A DNA stretch of 64,000 nt from CF-118 sp035689345. Its GTDB lineage: Bacteria > Chloroflexota > Dormibacteria > Dormibacterales > Dormibacteraceae. Under the pieces are notes generated by a model. That model had not been told where the DNA came from. It made no database searches and saw nothing but the letters and a program-made list of their open reading frames with translations. The translations under genes and the position numbers were made by a program. Below, one piece after another: positions 53,113 through 61,011 of this stretch. The stretch lies in contig DASSLR010000091.1 of NCBI GenBank assembly GCA_035689345.1, forward strand, positions 1 to 64,000, given 5' to 3'. Each line of letters begins with the position of its first letter. Position 1 is the stretch's first letter.

Positions 53113-54129
53113 ATGACGCGCTTGTTACGCACCCCGCTGTGCGACCTGCTGGGCATCAAGTACCCGATTCTCAACGCAGGCATCGGCCCGGCCGCCGGCC
53201 CTGAGCTCGCCGCCGCGGTCACCAACGCCGGCGGCTTTGGCGTGCTCGGCGGAGGCGGAGCGCCCATCGACGTCGTCCGCCGCAAGATCGCGCAGACGCG
53301 CACGCTCACAGACGGTCCCTTCGGCGTCAACGTCATCCTGGGCGAACCTGCGGACCCCGGTGACGTGGAGCACGTCGCAGCGATCGCCGAAGCAGGTGTG
53401 GCGGCGATCGTCCTCTTTTGGGGCGACCCCACACCCCACCTCGCGCCCGTTCACCGCCACGGCGTGAAGCTCCTGATCCAGGTCGGATCCCTGGCCGAGG
53501 CACAGCGAGCAGCCACGGCCGGAGTCGACGCCGTGATCGCTCAGGGCGTCGAGGCCGGCGGCCACGTCCGCGGCAGCACCTCGATCTGGGATTTGCTGCC
53601 GGACACGGTCAGGGCGCTCAAGCCCCTGCCGGTCCTCGCGTCGGGAGGAATCGGCGATGGCGAGGCGCTGGCCAGGGCCATCACGTTGGGTGCCCAAGGG
53701 GCATCGCTCGGCACGCGCTTCGTCGCCTGCGATGAGACCTGGGTGCATCCGGCGTACAAGCAGCGCATCGTCGACGGCAATGCCGAGGAGACCGTCCTCA
53801 ACGAGCTGTACGACGTCGGCTGGCCTGACGCGCCGCATCGGACACTGCGCAACAAGACCCAGGCGGAATGGGAGGCGGCCGGCTGCCCGCCCTCCGGATC
53901 GCGACCTGGTGAAGGCACCTCGATCGGCCTCCGCACCAACTCCAATGGCGAGCGCGCCGAATGGATTCGTTACTCGATCGGCACGCCGCCACCGGACTTC
54001 GACGGCGACATCGAGTACGCGCCGCTGTGGGCCGGCGAGTCCGTCAGCGCCGTCAACGACATCAAGCCGGCCGCAAAGATCGTCAACGACCTGGTGCGCG
54101 AGGCCGAAGCCGCTCTCGCGAACGCCTAG
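53113..54129 (+). CDS. nitronate monooxygenase family flavoprotein
   Basis: 338 residues, an FMN-dependent TIM barrel of the NMO/2-nitropropane dioxygenase family. It shows YPILNAGIGPAAGPELAAAV, VIAQGVEAGGHVRG (the GxEAGGH motif with the catalytic His), PVLASGGIGDG and GAQGASLGTRF. Function: oxidation of propionate-3-nitronate or another nitronate, or enoyl-reductase-like activity. The open frame runs upstream, but the region 52959-53112 is AT-rich and non-coding, so the ATG at 53113 is chosen. The stop shares CTAG with convergent mdh. Confidence 0.9.
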   Translation: MTRLLRTPLCDLLGIKYPILNAGIGPAAGPELAAAVTNAGGFGVLGGGGAPIDVVRRKIAQTRTLTDGPFGVNVILGEPADPGDVEHVAAIAEAGVAAIVLFWGDPTPHLAPVHRHGVKLLIQVGSLAEAQRAATAGVDAVIAQGVEAGGHVRGSTSIWDLLPDTVRALKPLPVLASGGIGDGEALARAITLGAQGASLGTRFVACDETWVHPAYKQRIVDGNAEETVLNELYDVGWPDAPHRTLRNKTQAEWEAAGCPPSGSRPGEGTSIGLRTNSNGERAEWIRYSIGTPPPDFDGDIEYAPLWAGESVSAVNDIKPAAKIVNDLVREAEAALANA

Positions 54130-55121
54130 CCGGCCGGGACCAACCCCTTCACGAGCTCGCGCTCCTGCAGCAGCTCGTCGACCGACTTCTTGATCCGCTC
54201 CTGCGCGTCGGCGTCGTGCTTGATGCCTTCGACGACCTCCCACCCGCTCCCCGTCACGCGCACCGGGAACCCGACCTGGAGGTCCTCGGGCGTCCCGTAC
54301 TCGCCATGGCTCACGACCGCGAGCGACGTCCAGTCGCCAGAGGCCGTCGGCGTGCGGATGCTATTGATCGAGTCGATCGCGGCGTTGGCCGCCGAGCCGG
54401 CCGACGACAACCCACGCATCTCGATGACGGCGGCCCCCCGCTTCTGCACCGTGGTGATGAAGTCGCGGCGCAGCCACTCGTGATCGGCGATGACGTCGTA
54501 CGCAGGCTTGCCACCGATGCGCGCGTTGCGCGCGTCCGGGTACTGCGTAGCCGAGTGGTTGCCCCAGATCGCCATGTTCGTCACCTGCGATACGGGCACG
54601 CCGGCCTTGGCCGCCAGCTGCGACTTCGCGCGGTTCTCGTCCAGGCGCGTCATGGCGAACCACCGGTCTGCCGGGATGTCGGGCGCGTTGAGCCGCGCGA
54701 TCAGGCAGTTCGTGTTACACGGATTGCCGACCACCAAGACGCGCACATCCTTGGCGGCGCGCGCGGCGAGCGCCTTGCCCTGTGGCCCGAAGATCCCGCC
54801 GTTGATCGACAGAAGGTCGCCCCGCTCCATGCCCGCCTTTCGCGGCACCGAACCGACGAGCAGCGCCCAGGACACGCCGTCGAACGCCTCCTCGGCCTTG
54901 TGCGTGAGAACCATGCCGTGGAGAAGCGGGAATGCGCAGTCGTCGAGCTCCATGCCCACGCCCTCGAGTGCCTTCATCGCGGGCTCGATCTCGAGCATGC
55001 GCAGCACGATCGGCTGGTCGGGCCCGAGCAGCTGGCCGGACGCGATGCGGAAGACGATCGCGTAACCGATCTGCCCCGCCGCGCCGGTGACCGCGACGTG
55101 CACCGGCTTCTTATCGGCCAT
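54126..55121 (-). CDS. mdh: malate dehydrogenase
   Basis: 331 residues, oxidising malate to oxaloacetate with NAD(P)+ in the TCA cycle. It is of the cytosolic-type MDH group: VTGAAGQIGYAIVFRIASG, VLRMLEIEPAMKALEGVGMELDDCAFP, VGSVPRKAGMERGDLL (substrate Arg), VGNPCNTNCLIA, and TRLDENRAKSQLA with the IWGNHSATQ catalytic His. The C terminus KGLVPAG is complete. TAGGAT 8 nt before the ATG suggests a leaderless message. It follows trmI by 18 bp on the same strand. Confidence 0.96.
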   Translation of the reverse strand: MADKKPVHVAVTGAAGQIGYAIVFRIASGQLLGPDQPIVLRMLEIEPAMKALEGVGMELDDCAFPLLHGMVLTHKAEEAFDGVSWALLVGSVPRKAGMERGDLLSINGGIFGPQGKALAARAAKDVRVLVVGNPCNTNCLIARLNAPDIPADRWFAMTRLDENRAKSQLAAKAGVPVSQVTNMAIWGNHSATQYPDARNARIGGKPAYDVIADHEWLRRDFITTVQKRGAAVIEMRGLSSAGSAANAAIDSINSIRTPTASGDWTSLAVVSHGEYGTPEDLQVGFPVRVTGSGWEVVEGIKHDADAQERIKKSVDELLQERELVKGLVPAG

Positions 55122-55139
55122 CGACTTTCATCCTAGCCA

Positions 55140-55955
55140 CTATCTGAATCCCTCTCCCTCAGGCTCGAACACGTCGTCCTCGGCGAGCCGGCGCGCGAAG
55201 CACAGGAAGCCTGTGTGCGCCACCATGCGGTGCGACGGGCGCATGCTCCGCCCGCGCACCGTCCAGCCGCGCTGCAGCACCTCATACGCCTCGAGCAACC
55301 CGAAGCCGCGCACCTCGCGCAGGCAATCGAAGAAACGCTGCACCTGGCTGACGTTCGGGCAGTGGGCGAAGACGATGCCGCCCGGCCGCAGTGCCGCGTG
55401 CACTGTGCCCACCGCCTGCCATGGCTCCGCCAGGTCGAGCAGGACGCGATCCATGTCGCGCTCTTCGACGCCGGCGTACACGTCGCCCTGCTTCAGCGCC
55501 AGGCTGGGCGGCACCGCCCCGAGCGTGTCCACCACCGCGCGCCGCGCCAGCTCCAGGAACTCCTCGCGCAGCTCGTAGGACACCACCACGCCGGATGGTC
55601 CGACCGCGCGCACGAGGGCGATGGTCAGCGCGGCGGTGCCCGTCCCCGCCTCCAGCACCCGCGCCCCCGGAAAGACGTCGGCGCCGACCAGGATCGCGCC
55701 CAGGTCCTTCGGATAGATCGGCTGCGCCTGCCGGCGGCGGCCGGTGACCTGCTCGGCGAAGGTGGGCCGCACCACGAGCAGGCGCGAACCGCGCTGTGTC
55801 GCCACCACGACTCCTTCTGGTCTGCCGATCAGGTCGTCGTGGGCGATCGCGCCGGAGTGCATCGAGAACTGCTGGCCTGGCGCCAGCCGCACCCGGTATC
55901 GCCGCCCGACCTTGTCGATCAGCACGACGAGGTCGCCCGCGGCAAGCAGGTTCAC
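55140..55955 (-). CDS. trmI: tRNA (adenine-N1)-methyltransferase TrmI
   Basis: 271 residues. It would make m1A58 in the T loop of tRNAs. The N-terminal beta domain (AAGDLVVLIDKVGRRYRVRL) is followed by the class I methyltransferase core: YPKDLGAILVGADVFPGARVLEAGTGTAALTIAL, SYELREEFLELA, DRVLLDLAEPWQAV and FAHCPNVSQVQRF. GTG start overlaps the stop of the gene upstream (GTGA), so the two methyltransferases are coupled. Confidence 0.9.
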   Translation of the reverse strand: MNLLAAGDLVVLIDKVGRRYRVRLAPGQQFSMHSGAIAHDDLIGRPEGVVVATQRGSRLLVVRPTFAEQVTGRRRQAQPIYPKDLGAILVGADVFPGARVLEAGTGTAALTIALVRAVGPSGVVVSYELREEFLELARRAVVDTLGAVPPSLALKQGDVYAGVEERDMDRVLLDLAEPWQAVGTVHAALRPGGIVFAHCPNVSQVQRFFDCLREVRGFGLLEAYEVLQRGWTVRGRSMRPSHRMVAHTGFLCFARRLAEDDVFEPEGEGFR

Positions 55956-56710
55956 CGGGGACGTTCGGCGCGGATGAGGGCGTGCCAGTAGGCGTGCCAG
56001 AGGCGGCCATCACGCCGCTCGGGCCGCAGCTGGCGCCGGGCCTCGCCCTCCGCGGACTCGATGACCTCGGCCAGCTCCGCGACGAGGGGAGCAGGCACCG
56101 CCATGTTGCCCATCCAGTCTTCGAAGTCCCAGTCGAGCTCGCGCGGCCTGGCCAGGTCGACCTCGAAGCCGGCGTCCTCCAGCCGCTCGACCCACTCGTC
56201 GACGGTGAGCGAGCGCACGTGCGACGGGTCGCGGCGCTTCTCGACCTCGTGCAGCACGTCGCGCGCGGGCATCGGCGGCGCGCAGTCGACGAACACCGCG
56301 TGCCGGCCAGGCCGCAACACGCGGAAGGCCTCGCGGATGAACATGTCGACGTCGGGAAAGTGGTGCGGCGCCGCGCGCACGGTGTAGAGGTCGAACGTCT
56401 CGTCCGCAAAGGGAAGACGCATGGCGTCGCCGATGATCCAGGCCGCGTTCATCACGTCGCGCTCCGCCATCAGACGGCGCGCCTGCTCCAGCATCTCGCG
56501 CGTCAGGTCGAGGCCGTAGACGCGCCGGACGTGCGGCGCGAGTGCGAGGGCGACGTGGCCGGTGCCGGTCGCGACGTCGAGGGCAAGATCGCCGGCCTGA
56601 GGGCGGGCGAGGTCGAGGACCTCGCGCAGTCCCGCGGCCGACGAGTGATAGGTCGCGCGCGCGTAGTTGGCGGCCACCGGGGCGAATCGGGCGCGAACGT
56701 CGTCGGGCAT
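55952..56710 (-). CDS. class I SAM-dependent methyltransferase
   Basis: 252 residues with UbiE/Methyltransf_11-like motifs: DLALDVATGTGHVALALAP (motif I), VYGLDLTREMLEQAR, WIIGDAMRLPFADETFDLYTVRAAPHHF and FRVLRPGRHAVFVDC. The substrate is unknown; a small lipid or quinone is as likely as any. TAGACT is 7 nt before the ATG. It is divergent from osmC, with the two -10-like hexamers 7 bp apart. Confidence 0.85.
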   Translation of the reverse strand: MPDDVRARFAPVAANYARATYHSSAAGLREVLDLARPQAGDLALDVATGTGHVALALAPHVRRVYGLDLTREMLEQARRLMAERDVMNAAWIIGDAMRLPFADETFDLYTVRAAPHHFPDVDMFIREAFRVLRPGRHAVFVDCAPPMPARDVLHEVEKRRDPSHVRSLTVDEWVERLEDAGFEVDLARPRELDWDFEDWMGNMAVPAPLVAELAEVIESAEGEARRQLRPERRDGRLWHAYWHALIRAERPR

Positions 56711-56717
56711 CAGCGAG

Positions 56718-56736
56718 AGTCTAGGCCCGGTATGGT
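56718..56736. promoter_or_regulatory. divergent -10 elements, methyltransferase and osmC
   Basis: TAGACT on the minus strand (56718-56723) and TATGGT on the plus strand (56731-56736) each end exactly 7 nt before an ATG. This suggests two leaderless transcripts from a 33-bp gap. Confidence 0.5.
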
Positions 56737-56743
56737 TCCGCCA

Positions 56744-57163
56744 ATGGCGAAGGTCAGCGCGCGCTGGGATGGCGGCAAGGTCAAGTTCGACATCGAGTCC
56801 GCCTCAGGCCACATCGCCAGCATCGACGAAGCGGGCGTCTTCGGCGACGACCAGGCGATGCGGCCCACCGAGATGCTGCTGGGCGCGCTCGGCGGCTGCA
56901 CCGGCATCAACGCCGTCCTCCTGTTGCGGAAGTTCAAGCAACCGCTCCAGTCGCTGACCATCGAGGTCGAGGGCGAGCAGGAGAAAGAGTGGCCGCGCCG
57001 GTTCACTAAGATCGACATCACCTTCGTCGTCGGGTGGGACGGCAAGCACGACAACCAGCAGGTCGACCAGGCGCTCGAGCTGGCGTGCAACCGCTACTGC
57101 CCGATCCACGCGACGCTGGCGCACGGTGGGGTCGAGATCCACCACCACCGAAAGGACGCCTAG
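56744..57163 (+). CDS. OsmC family protein
   Basis: 139 residues. OsmC/Ohr proteins reduce organic peroxides with two Cys, and many paralogues have other roles. MRPTEMLLGALGGCTGINAVLLLR holds the first Cys, and ALELACNRYCPIHATL the second region, so both redox positions look present. It ends HHHRKDA. The ATG at 56732 is in frame but lies within the -10-like sequence, so 56744 is preferred. The stop shares CTAG with the convergent small gene. Confidence 0.88.
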   Translation: MAKVSARWDGGKVKFDIESASGHIASIDEAGVFGDDQAMRPTEMLLGALGGCTGINAVLLLRKFKQPLQSLTIEVEGEQEKEWPRRFTKIDITFVVGWDGKHDNQQVDQALELACNRYCPIHATLAHGGVEIHHHRKDA

Positions 57164-57603
57164 CCCGCCGGCGGCTGACCCAGAGCCTCGCCGAGCCTCC
57201 GAGCATCGGCACCGTCGAACAGCCCGAACTTCATGCGCGCGACCGGCGCGCCTTCTGGATCTGTCAGGTCCAGCTGGTGGTACAGCATCACGCGCCTGGC
57301 CGGCTTCGCGCGGAGGCCGGCGCGCGGGATCTCCGACCTTATCTTGCTGTCGGCCTGGTCCGTGAACGTGTTCTTGAGACCGAGCACCAGCAGGCGCCTG
57401 GTCGTAAGGACGATCGGCTGCTGCTTCGGCGTGACCTCGACGCTGAGCAGACCGCCCGTGACGATCGCGGTCGCAGCGGCGATCGCCACCTGGCGGCCGA
57501 GCTTGAGGCTGCCGATGACAGCGTTGCTGGTGAGCTCGACCACCTCGCCCGGCTCGACCACCGCTTCCGCCGCGCGCGCGATCTGGTCCTTGTTGGCGCC
57601 CAC
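57160..57603 (-). CDS. small protein of unknown function, PH-like
   Basis: 147 residues from GTG at 57603. EAVVEPGEVVELTSNAVIG, QQPIVLTTRRLLVLGLKN and VARMKFGLFDGADARRLGEAL give a pattern of short beta strands ending in a helix, like bacterial PH-domain proteins. A mildly hydrophobic segment (VAIAAATAIVTGGLL) is in the middle. The open frame extends to 57690 but overlaps the nuo promoter. No function is claimed. Confidence 0.6.
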   Translation of the reverse strand: MGANKDQIARAAEAVVEPGEVVELTSNAVIGSLKLGRQVAIAAATAIVTGGLLSVEVTPKQQPIVLTTRRLLVLGLKNTFTDQADSKIRSEIPRAGLRAKPARRVMLYHQLDLTDPEGAPVARMKFGLFDGADARRLGEALGQPPAG

Positions 57604-57641
57604 CGCTCGGCAGTGTGGCACGGCGCGAATTGGGTCGCCAG

Positions 57642-57647
57642 TAGAAT
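57642..57647 (+). promoter_or_regulatory. candidate -10 of the nuo operon
   Basis: TAGAAT lies 44 nt before the nuoA start, in the only AT-richer stretch of the gap. No good -35 is visible. Confidence 0.4.
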
Positions 57648-57691
57648 TAACACCGTTCCCCAAAGCCGCTTCACCTGAGGCCGAGGTCAAC

Positions 57692-58048
57692 TTGCTCGAG
57701 AGCTACGTCCCGCTGCTGATCTACGTCCTGATAGTTCTCGGATTGGTCGGCACCGTCGCCTCTTTGAGCTTCGTGCTCGGCCCGTCCAAACCACACAAGA
57801 AGAAGCTCGCGCCGTACGAGTCGGGCATCATCCCGCAGACGCCCGCGATGCGCCGCCTCTCGGTGCGCTTCTACCTCACCGCGATGCTGTTCATCATCTT
57901 CGACGTCGAGGCCGTCTTCTTCTATCCGTGGGCGGTGCTGATGAGGCAGCTCAAGTGGTTCGGCCTCATCGAGATGTTCGTCTTCATGGGCGTGCTGCTC
58001 GTCGCCCTGGCCTACATCTGGCGCAACGGAGGCTTCGATTGGGACTAG
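57692..58048 (+). CDS. nuoA: NADH-quinone oxidoreductase subunit A
   Basis: 118 residues, a membrane subunit of complex I with three helices (YVPLLIYVLIVLGLVGTVA, FYLTAMLFIIFDVEAVFFYPW, IEMFVFMGVLLVALAYIW). FDVEAVFFYPW is the conserved block. The TTG start is fixed by GAGG 5 nt upstream and gives the typical length. First gene of the nuo operon; overlaps nuoB by 10 bp. Confidence 0.94.
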   Translation: MLESYVPLLIYVLIVLGLVGTVASLSFVLGPSKPHKKKLAPYESGIIPQTPAMRRLSVRFYLTAMLFIIFDVEAVFFYPWAVLMRQLKWFGLIEMFVFMGVLLVALAYIWRNGGFDWD

Positions 58049-58527
58049 AAGATCTCGTCGACTCATTGGGCCAGAACGTCCTCACCACCACGTTGGGCAA
58101 GGTGCTCGGCTGGGGCCGCGGCAACTCCGTCTGGCCCGCCCAGTTCGGCCTCGCCTGCTGCGCCATCGAGATGATCGCGACGGCGACGGCCGGCGTCGAC
58201 ATCGCGCGGTTCGGCTCAGAGGCCATGCGCGCCTCGCCGCGGCAGTCCGACCTGATGATCGTGTCCGGCCGCGTGTCGCAAAAGATGGCGCCCATCCTGC
58301 GCACCATCTACGACCAGATGCCCGAGCCGAAATGGGTCATCTCCATGGGTGCGTGCGCTTCGACCGGCGGCGTCTTCAACAACTACGCGCTGCTGCAGGG
58401 CGTCGACAAGGTCGTTCCGGTCGACGTCTACATCCCGGGCTGCCCGCCGCGCCCGGAGGATCTTCTGAACGCGCTCATGATCCTGCAGGACAGGATCAAG
58501 GCCCAGGGAATCATCCCCCGATCGTGA
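58039..58527 (+). CDS. nuoB: NADH-quinone oxidoreductase subunit B
   Basis: 162 residues. It carries the N2 [4Fe-4S] cluster that reduces quinone. The ligands are visible: tandem Cys in FGLACCAIEM, GACASTGG and PGCPPRPEDLL. The TTG start follows GGAGG by 6 nt, inside the end of nuoA. Stop overlaps nuoC (GTGA). Confidence 0.96.
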   Translation: MGLEDLVDSLGQNVLTTTLGKVLGWGRGNSVWPAQFGLACCAIEMIATATAGVDIARFGSEAMRASPRQSDLMIVSGRVSQKMAPILRTIYDQMPEPKWVISMGACASTGGVFNNYALLQGVDKVVPVDVYIPGCPPRPEDLLNALMILQDRIKAQGIIPRS

Positions 58528-59009
58528 TCGCCCCAGAGCTCATAACCGACAAAGGCGTCAGCGCCGGCGACGAGTGGATCACTGTGCCCGCGCCGCGCCT
58601 CCGTGAGGCCCTCGCGGCGCTCCGGGAGGACGGCTACCGGCTCCTCGTGTTCATGTCGTGCGTCGACCACCTGGCCGACGCGTCGAAGGAATGGCCGGGA
58701 CGCTACGAGGTCGTCTACCAGCTGCGCGAGATGGAGAAGCCGCGCGACCTGCGCGTGCGCGCCTTCATCGACGGCGACCCGCCGCACATCGATTCGATCC
58801 AGGACCTCTTCCCGCCCGCGAACTGGGACGAGCGCGAGACGTACGACATGTTCGGGATCGTCTTCGACGGCCACCCCGAGCTGACGCGCATCCTCATGCC
58901 CGACGACTGGGTCGGCTACCCGCTGCGCCGTGACTACCCCGTCGGCGGCGAGCCTGTCGAGTTTTCGGAAGAGCACGAGACGTGGCTCACGCCACCGCCG
59001 GAGGCCTGA
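58524..59009 (+). CDS. nuoC: NADH-quinone oxidoreductase subunit C
   Basis: 161 residues, a peripheral-arm subunit. YEVVYQLREMEKPRDLRVRAFI, PANWDERETYDMFGIVFDGHPELTRILMPDDWVGYPLRRDYPV is the NuoC signature region. GTG start shares four bases with the nuoB stop. It is separate from NuoD, unlike the CD fusion of E. coli, and the next gene is unusually far away (197 bp). Confidence 0.95.
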   Translation: MIAPELITDKGVSAGDEWITVPAPRLREALAALREDGYRLLVFMSCVDHLADASKEWPGRYEVVYQLREMEKPRDLRVRAFIDGDPPHIDSIQDLFPPANWDERETYDMFGIVFDGHPELTRILMPDDWVGYPLRRDYPVGGEPVEFSEEHETWLTPPPEA

Positions 59010-59078
59010 CAGTGGTCGCCCCATCGGGTAACGCAGCGAGATTCGCGGCATCGGTGCCCGGAGCCAAGGAAAGGGTGG

Positions 59079-59174
59079 CGCGGCTAGGAGCGCATTGGCA
59101 AATGCGCGACGACGCGGCGCCGGGCCCCTTGACGCAGGCTTCGGCGGCGCAGCCGCCCGGGCGCCTAGGCCGCG
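59079..59174. repeat. structured 96-bp spacer element between nuoC and nuoD
   Basis: Imperfect terminal inverted repeats (CGCGGCTAGG on the left, CGCGGCCTAGG on the right strand) bound two hairpins: GCGCATT-GGCA-AATGCGC (59090-59107) and GGCGGC-GCA-GCCGCC (59143-59157). No good coding signal is seen in 59010-59206. Confidence 0.5.
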
Positions 59175-59206
59175 AAGATGCAAGTGACCCGAGGGGCGAC
59201 CACTGA

Positions 59207-60439
59207 ATGTCGATCGAGAACATGAGCGGCCAGGGCGTCACCATCACGCCAACGGGCGAGCAGGGCGCCTTCGGCGGCGAGCTCATGACCGTCAACTTCG
59301 GCCCCCATCACCCGTCGACGCACGGCGTGCTGCGGCTCATCGTCGACCTCGACGGCGAGCAGGTAAAGCGGGTCAAGCCGGTGATCGGCTACCTGCACAC
59401 GGGCATCGAGAAGCAGATGGAGGCGCTGCGCTGGCAGCAGGGCGTGGTCTGCACCGACCGCCACGACTACCTCTCGCCGCCGATCAACAACCTCGCTTAC
59501 GCGCTCGCCGTCGAACGGTTGATGGGGGTCGAGGTCCCAGCGCGGGCGCAGGTGCTGCGCGTGATCATGTCCGAGCTCACGCGCATCTCCTCGCACCTCG
59601 TGTGGCTCGGCACCAGCTCCATCGAGCTCGGGGCGATGTCGATGCTCATGTACTGCTTCCGCGAGCGCGACACGATCCTGAACATGAACGAGGAGATCTC
59701 GGGCTTCCGGATGCACACGTCGTACATCCGGCCCGGTGGGGTAATGGCCGACGCCACGCCGCGATTCCTCGACATGCTCGCGAAGTTCATCCGCGAGATG
59801 CCTGGCCACGTGGACGAGTACGAAGACCTGCTCACGATGAACCCCATCTGGCGCGCCCGCACGATCGGCATCGGCCGGCTGGCGCCGGACGTGGCGAAGG
59901 TGGTCGGCGCGAGCGGGCCGATGATCCGCGGCTCGGGCGTCGCGTGGGACCTGCGCAAGGTGATGCCCTACTCCGGCTACGAGAAGTACGACTTCGAGGT
60001 CGCGGTCAACGACGCGTGCGACTGCTACGCACGCTACCTGGTCCGCATCAAGGAGATGCGCGAGTCCGTGAAGATCCTCGAGCAGGCGCTGGAGCGGCTG
60101 CCCGACGGGCCGGTCAACGTCGACGATCGCAAGATGCTTCCGCCGCCGCGCGAGGAGCTCGAGACCTCGATGGAGGCGGTGATCCACCATTTCAAGCTCT
60201 TCACCGAGGGCTACTCGGTGCCGCCGGGCGACGTGTACGTGGCCGTCGAGTCGGGACGCGGCGAGAACGGCTGCTACATCGTGAGCGACGGCACGCACAA
60301 GCCGCGGCGCGTGAAGTTCCGCTCCGCGTCGTTCGTCAACCTGCAGGCGCTCGAGCGCATGGCGCTCAACCACATGGTCGCGGACCTGATCGCGATCATC
60401 GGCACCGCGGACACCGTGCTCGGAGACGTGGATAGATGA
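59207..60439 (+). CDS. nuoD: NADH-quinone oxidoreductase subunit D
   Basis: 410 residues, the 49-kDa subunit forming the quinone site with NuoB. NFGPHHPSTHGVLRL with the quinone-site His, YLHTGIEKQMEA, and DRHDYLSPPINNLAY are typical. MSIENMSGQGVTITPTGEQ is a slightly long N terminus. GAGGGG lies 10 nt upstream. The stop overlaps nuoE (ATGA). Confidence 0.97.
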   Translation: MSIENMSGQGVTITPTGEQGAFGGELMTVNFGPHHPSTHGVLRLIVDLDGEQVKRVKPVIGYLHTGIEKQMEALRWQQGVVCTDRHDYLSPPINNLAYALAVERLMGVEVPARAQVLRVIMSELTRISSHLVWLGTSSIELGAMSMLMYCFRERDTILNMNEEISGFRMHTSYIRPGGVMADATPRFLDMLAKFIREMPGHVDEYEDLLTMNPIWRARTIGIGRLAPDVAKVVGASGPMIRGSGVAWDLRKVMPYSGYEKYDFEVAVNDACDCYARYLVRIKEMRESVKILEQALERLPDGPVNVDDRKMLPPPREELETSMEAVIHHFKLFTEGYSVPPGDVYVAVESGRGENGCYIVSDGTHKPRRVKFRSASFVNLQALERMALNHMVADLIAIIGTADTVLGDVDR

Positions 60440-61011
60440 GCGCTCTGTCGCAGCACGTACTCGACGAGATCAAGGAGCTGCCCGCGCGCTTCCCGCAACC
60501 GCGCTCCGCCGTCATGCCCGCGCTCGACCTCGCGCAGGAGGAGCTCGGCCACCTCACGCCCGAGGCGATGACCGAGGTCGCGGCGGCGCTGAACCTCGAC
60601 GCCGGGTACGTCGAAGGCGTCGCGACCTTCTACTCGCTGTTCCACCTGCAGCCTGTGGGCAAGCACCACTTCTACATCTGCACCAACCTGAGCTGCATGC
60701 TGCGCGGCTCCGAGGCGGTCGTCCGGCGCTTCAAGGAGCTGACGGGAGTCAAGGAGCCCGGCGAGATCTCGGCCGACGGCATGTTCAGCTACCACGAGGT
60801 CGAGTGCCTGGGCGCGTGCGAGTACGCGCCCATGCTCCGGCTCGACCACCGCTACCACTACGACCTGTCGCCCGCGCGGATCGATTCCATCGTCAACGAC
60901 TGCCGGCTGCCCCGGCCGTACCAGAAGATCGCTTCCCCGCCCCGCGGGGAGGCGGCAGCAGCTCCTACGAAGCCTCGCGCACCGCGCAAGAAGAAGACCG
61001 TCGATGGCTGA
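60436..61011 (+). CDS. nuoE: NADH-quinone oxidoreductase subunit E
   Basis: 191 residues, a thioredoxin-fold subunit with the N1a [2Fe-2S] cluster. Ligands: CTNLSCMLRG and EVECLGACEYAP. A Lys/Pro-rich C-terminal tail (about 25 residues) is longer than usual. It overlaps nuoF by 8 bp. Confidence 0.95.
   Translation: MSALSQHVLDEIKELPARFPQPRSAVMPALDLAQEELGHLTPEAMTEVAAALNLDAGYVEGVATFYSLFHLQPVGKHHFYICTNLSCMLRGSEAVVRRFKELTGVKEPGEISADGMFSYHEVECLGACEYAPMLRLDHRYHYDLSPARIDSIVNDCRLPRPYQKIASPPRGEAAAAPTKPRAPRKKKTVDG

Noticed and set aside
58982..59206. 74-codon open frame ending directly at the nuoD start
   Set aside because: It overlaps nuoC out of frame, has no family resemblance, and runs through hairpin DNA; its TGA touching the nuoD ATG is probably chance.
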